Of a stretch of 64,000 bases of DNA, positions 60,129-64,000 are shown piece by piece; the stretch's first letter is position 1, and each line of letters begins with the position of its first letter. The stretch is from Tigriopus japonicus (lineage: Eukaryota > Arthropoda > Copepoda > Harpacticoida > Harpacticidae), in assembly GCA_010645155.1 (NCBI GenBank), contig CM021313.1, positions 578,549-642,548 on the forward strand, read 5' to 3'. The translations under genes were made by a program, and so were the position numbers. The notes below the pieces were generated by a model that was not told the origin of the DNA, made no database searches, and saw only the letters and a program-made list of their open reading frames with translations.

Positions 60129-61227
60129 CTAAGCCCTTATGAACGTTACATGGACTGAAAATCCACGTACATAGAAGCCACCGTACGTAAACAAATCCAA
60201 GTGGACGGCAAAGTCAATCAGGGTTGCCAAAAAATGCTAGACACGCCATTACTATTGGCACAATTTTCTATAAATTATTATGTTTGGTATATGTACATGT
60301 TTCAAAATTTGATTTGCCAAGGGTGATATTATCTCCTAAAATGTAATGTTTTATGGAGGTTTTTGATATCCTATTTCAAGTCACTCAAATTCTAATGACT
60401 TTAGTAATGAATTTGCCTTACAAAACAAATAAAGTTTTTAGCAAACAACTTTAAACATGCCTTGATATTTCTTCCAGATTCTTTGCATTTAAGGCAGGAT
60501 TGTGGATAAATTTTTAAACACTTTTCCTGACCAACTCACTATACAAGGGTTGTATAGATCTGCCAACAGTAACTCGTTGGTAGACCAAATATCATATAAA
60601 CATTAAATGTAGAAATTATATTAATGATTAACTCTCTTTACAAGGAATCCCATTCCTTGTAGCAGTATTTAAATATCTGCCCCCCCCCAAAAAAAAAAAT
60701 ATATATATGAAATGGGAATAGTAAATGAAACCATATTTGAACAAATTTTTTGCTGAATGTATAATAAATCACAAACCCACAGATATATTCTATTCTCACA
60801 ACCATTTTGGGATAGTAAAATCCCCTAAAAAGAGGGGCACAAAATCCTATTTGGCACCTCTAACACACTTCCAAACTGGCAAGACTACCATACCAGGTAT
60901 ATAGCTCCCCATGACATCATAACTCATTTACCATTTCCAGATACACAATGTTGCCAAGTTCAAGCATGGGTTAGGAGCTGAAATAAGTTTAGTCTTAATC
61001 TACCTACAATGAAGATCATGGAGAGAACTTGCATAATTATTGAATGAATAAAACAAAAATATTATTGCAATATTATTTCTGAAAGAAAAATGTGTTTCTA
61101 CAAACTGCCATGTGTGTAGCATATTTTAGCAACCCTGATTGACTTTGCCCTTCATTTGGGTTTGTTTACGTACGTCGGCTCCTATGTACGTGGATTTTCA
61201 ATCCATGTAACGTTCATACTAAGCCCT
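60129..61227. mobile_element. Mutator-like non-autonomous element with ~105-bp inverted repeats and 9-bp duplication
   Basis: The element occupies 60138-61218 (1,081 bp). It starts TATGAACGTTACATGGA and ends with the complement TCCATGTAACGTTCATA. The inverted repeats run about 105-110 bp with roughly 85-90% identity by eye (60138 to about 60247, and about 61109 to 61218). The flanks are CTAAGCCCT at 60129-60137 and 61219-61227, a perfect 9-bp duplication. Long inverted repeats with a 9-bp duplication are the signature of the Mutator superfamily. No transposase frame is visible. Confidence 0.87.
60680..60711. repeat. Poly-C, poly-A, then (TA)n tract
   Basis: Compound simple repeat inside the Mutator-like element, similar to the tract at 34680. 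Confidence 0.9.
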
Positions 61228-61429
61228 GCGTAAGTGGTTTAATTGATATTTCAGCATTTGTGCTATTTACCACGTGCAGTTTTTCTCTGACCATTTTATC
61301 TGATAAAAATTACGTGACAATTTTGTTTTATCCATTTTTATTCCCTCATGAAATACGGGTATGTGCTTGGAACTACAATCGATTGCCACCAAAAACTCGT
61401 CAAAATTTCTTTCGATTCAATTCTCCTAA

Positions 61430-62310
61430 TACGAGGGGTACACCAAAAAGAACCAAAAAGACCCAATCAACCAACTTCAAAAAATCAAGTATCACCCAAA
61501 AATTCAGAGTTTTGGCTACAAAATTTGTCTCATAAACATATTTGACAACCCTGTTTTTGACACTATTTGGCACCGTCAAAAAAGTGGATTGGGCGATTGC
61601 TTTTCGTCATTGCTTTGCACAAGGCCAATAAGATCATAAAAAGTTTTAAAAACATTGAATGGTATGTACGGAGTCAAGGCTTTCCATTTTAGTCAAGTTT
61701 GCCGACTTTGACTAATTAGATAGGAAATATGTGGGCGCAAAAAGTCAATGAAGTGAATATTTGAAGAAATGTTCGTCTTGGGTTGACAATGTTGGGCCTG
61801 TGAGAACCCTTTTGAATGAAAAATGCAATTGACCATTTTAACGATTCCATCAAAGGTTGCCCTTTCCTGTGGTATGGTCTAAAAGATCCTGGAGCCTTAT
61901 TTGAGCCTCGCAAGATCGCTGGAAGAAGGGTGTCACTTTTTCGCGCTCAAAAAAAAACGAAGACCAAGGACTTCATGATAAACAAAAAGGTGCCAAATAT
62001 TGGACTGATCATCATGTAATTCGGATACGGCATTTTTCAACCTTTGGCTGTTCCCATTGAGAAAAAGCAACAGGAAAAAATAACATCCAGGACTTGGAGG
62101 GCCTCCAGAAAACTCCCGTCAGCAAAAACTACCCTAAAGATTCCTTTGCTACCTGCTTCAAGGAACAAGTGCACCTTTGGAAATTGGTTCAATCTCGAGA
62201 TTTTGATGATGTTCAGAAATACCTTTTAATTATTTTAATGATTGGTTAGATATATCTTACTGTTCTTAAGTTATTACACCATTTGCACTCTTTTTGATAC
62301 GCCCCTCGTA
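61430..62310. mobile_element. Possible Tc1/mariner-like MITE (881 bp)
   Basis: The left end TACGAGGGGTACACCAAAA and the complement of the right end TACGAGGGGCGTATCAAAA match over about 20 bp and are bounded by TA, the usual mariner target. Open frames inside do not resemble a mariner transposase. The assignment rests on the short inverted repeats only. Confidence 0.5.
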
Positions 62311-64000
62311 TTGGTCCCAAATCCACATAGAGCTATTCATTGACAGTGGTTAGTATGTGTAAGGCAGAGATGCTTCAACTAATGATGAAAAGAGCAACGT
62401 CTTGATTTTTGTATTTATCAGTATGTTTTACGTACAAACAAACCGCTTCCAATAAAAAGCGAATTTTTGACATTCGTTCAAATTCGTACTCGAGACTCAA
62501 CGAGTTGGCAGTGGACCAATCCAGATCCGAATAGGGATCCGGATCTTGGTAGTTCTGGACTTATCGTTTCTTTGAAGCACATTTGCGAGGAAATAATTGC
62601 GTTGAAGTAAACATGCATCAATGCATAATAGGTCGACAAACATTGAAGGTCTTTTGCAGATCCAATTTCGGCAGAAATAGTATGCCATGAGATGCACACT
62701 CCACACAAAAAATCTAGTTCTTAGCTGAAACCATTTTGATTTGTTGCTAATTCAACATTTAATCAATTTTTTCCCATATAGTACTTGACGAAGAGTATTT
62801 GAGACTATTAGTGACGGACCTAAAGCGTATTTGTCTGGAATAACTGTTTGAATTTGGGTTTTGGTCCTGCTTAAAGAACCCCCTTGCGTAAAAGGAATTT
62901 TTCGAGAACCGCACATATACAATGTCATATTACATGTATGTATAATAACAAGTTACTTTTGGCTTCGGCTTCGGTTTTGCCTTTGTTTGACCATTTTTTT
63001 TGCTTTTTTGGTTAGGTTTCTTTAGTTGTTATGTTGGATCTCAGGGTTCATCTCTGACAACTATTTCAAAACCCACTCATTTTTACGAACTGAAGCAATC
63101 AAGATAGATTAGTTCTAGCCACATTTAAAAAGTGTTTTATTACCATCTTAGATCATTTGCATGGCAGAAGGTAAGACTGGTACATCAATCATTGTATTAA
63201 TGTACTACTTTACTAAGCAAATGTGGGTAAAGTTTTTTTACTTGATGATTTCTTTTTGACAATGTTCTATCTACCTATCTCATTCCATTTTAAGACCATT
63301 GGGCCAATTTGGTTTTTATTTCACCAACCATTTGATAGTGATTAGTCATTTGACCGATGATTATTCCGGACTAATTGGTAATTTGCAAATGCAAATTCGT
63401 TAGTGGCATTCGTTTGCAAATTGGTTCAACAAAGTACGGTATGGCAAAAATGCATGATTTGCAACCGGATTTTGAATTGCAGAGGTTGTTGTTCTCTCTC
63501 GACAAGAACTAGACTCCAAGAAGTCCTTTTTCCCGTACACACACTGTATGTCATTTCAGGCAAGCATCATTCTCACCATTCAGATGCTTGAATATGTACT
63601 ACCAGATACAAACTGCATCATCCTAAGCGGCCCATGAGGTTTTTCTAGGATGGTACGCCCGATGATGGCCAAAGTCAGAGAGTAGAATCTTGTTGGCTTC
63701 TTCTTTTCTTTCTTACTCGCTCCCTCGCCTACTCACTCCCCTTTCTTCCAAGCAAGTTGTCTTCCGTTCGGCCCCTGATTCTAAACCCCGCCTTATGAAT
63801 AATTGATCCCGATGTCTGCCGCCACCTCCGCCATTTCCAACTCACTTCTCTCGCTCTTTCTCTCTTTTCCTTCTGAAGCGCTTTCTTATGCCCTCACTCT
63901 CTCCCTCTTCATGCTTTGGTTCGAATGGTACCCCTATGCAATGCATGGAACTTCGTACAGTACTATACTGTTCTACCCAGTCTTTCTAGGCGAACCACAG
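62311..64000. other. Right edge, no confident gene
   Basis: A fragment at 62808-62990 resembles the hAT MITE (AGTGACGGACCTAAAGCG, then a GGCTTCGGCTTCGGTTTT stretch). From 63812 a plus-strand ATG opens a frame (MSAATSAISNSLLSLFLS) that runs to the window edge for 63 codons. Its GCCGCCACC-rich setting and the pyrimidine-rich promoter-like text before it are suggestive, but there is no family evidence. Confidence 0.35.

Noticed and set aside
63812..64000. 63-codon plus-strand frame open to the right edge
   Set aside because: Starts with ATG in a GC-rich setting but is hydrophobic, pyrimidine-tract derived and unrecognised. Left as a note and not called as a gene.

Overview
This is a piece of animal nuclear genome. 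Genes are split by short spliceosomal introns (mostly about 60-100 bp) with GT/AG ends, intergenic DNA is AT-rich, microsatellites are common, and several non-autonomous DNA transposons lie in introns and between genes. The recognisable proteins (OSTF1, WDR33, SAP30, a Dsp1/HMGB protein, UTP18) are conserved metazoan genes. The HMG protein looks most like arthropod Dsp1, and the mosaic lectin and compact genes suggest a crustacean, possibly a copepod. That placement is inference.

Left part (1 to about 30 kb). This region is gene-poor and is mostly intron and intergenic DNA. One minus-strand gene appears to start at 29764 with an N-myristoylation-type start (MGNCLSSQ) and runs left through exons at 27918-28176 and 27669-27837. 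It then probably crosses a giant intron of about 25 kb to exons at 2108-2210 and 543-844, and leaves the window. All reading phases agree. Inside that intron, on the plus strand, sits a complete three-exon gene (9520-11089) for a secreted, possibly membrane-anchored protein of no family I recognise. A hAT-type transposon (25610-26748) with a perfect 8-bp target duplication lies in the same intron.

Middle (36 to 44 kb). This is a compact cluster of housekeeping nuclear and signalling genes: OSTF1 (plus, intronless), then WDR33 (minus, intronless) closely followed by SAP30 (minus, three exons). SAP30 begins only 209 bp after the WDR33 stop, with a 3' splice acceptor just before its start codon. 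Next is a Dsp1/HMGB-like two-box HMG protein (plus, two exons).

Right part (44 to 58.4 kb). A minus-strand gene of at least 29 exons encodes an extracellular mosaic of about 1,900 residues. It has many sushi/CCP modules, one fucolectin-type (FTP) lectin domain, one fibrinogen-related domain, one unassigned Cys-containing region and one weakly galectin-like domain. This looks like a multi-lectin recognition protein, and it is the most interesting object in the window. Its first exon was not found. Immediately upstream is UTP18 (minus, six exons), a ribosome biogenesis factor. From 58.4 to 64 kb there is no convincing gene, but there is a Mutator-like long-inverted-repeat element (60138-61218), a mariner-like element and degenerate hAT copies.
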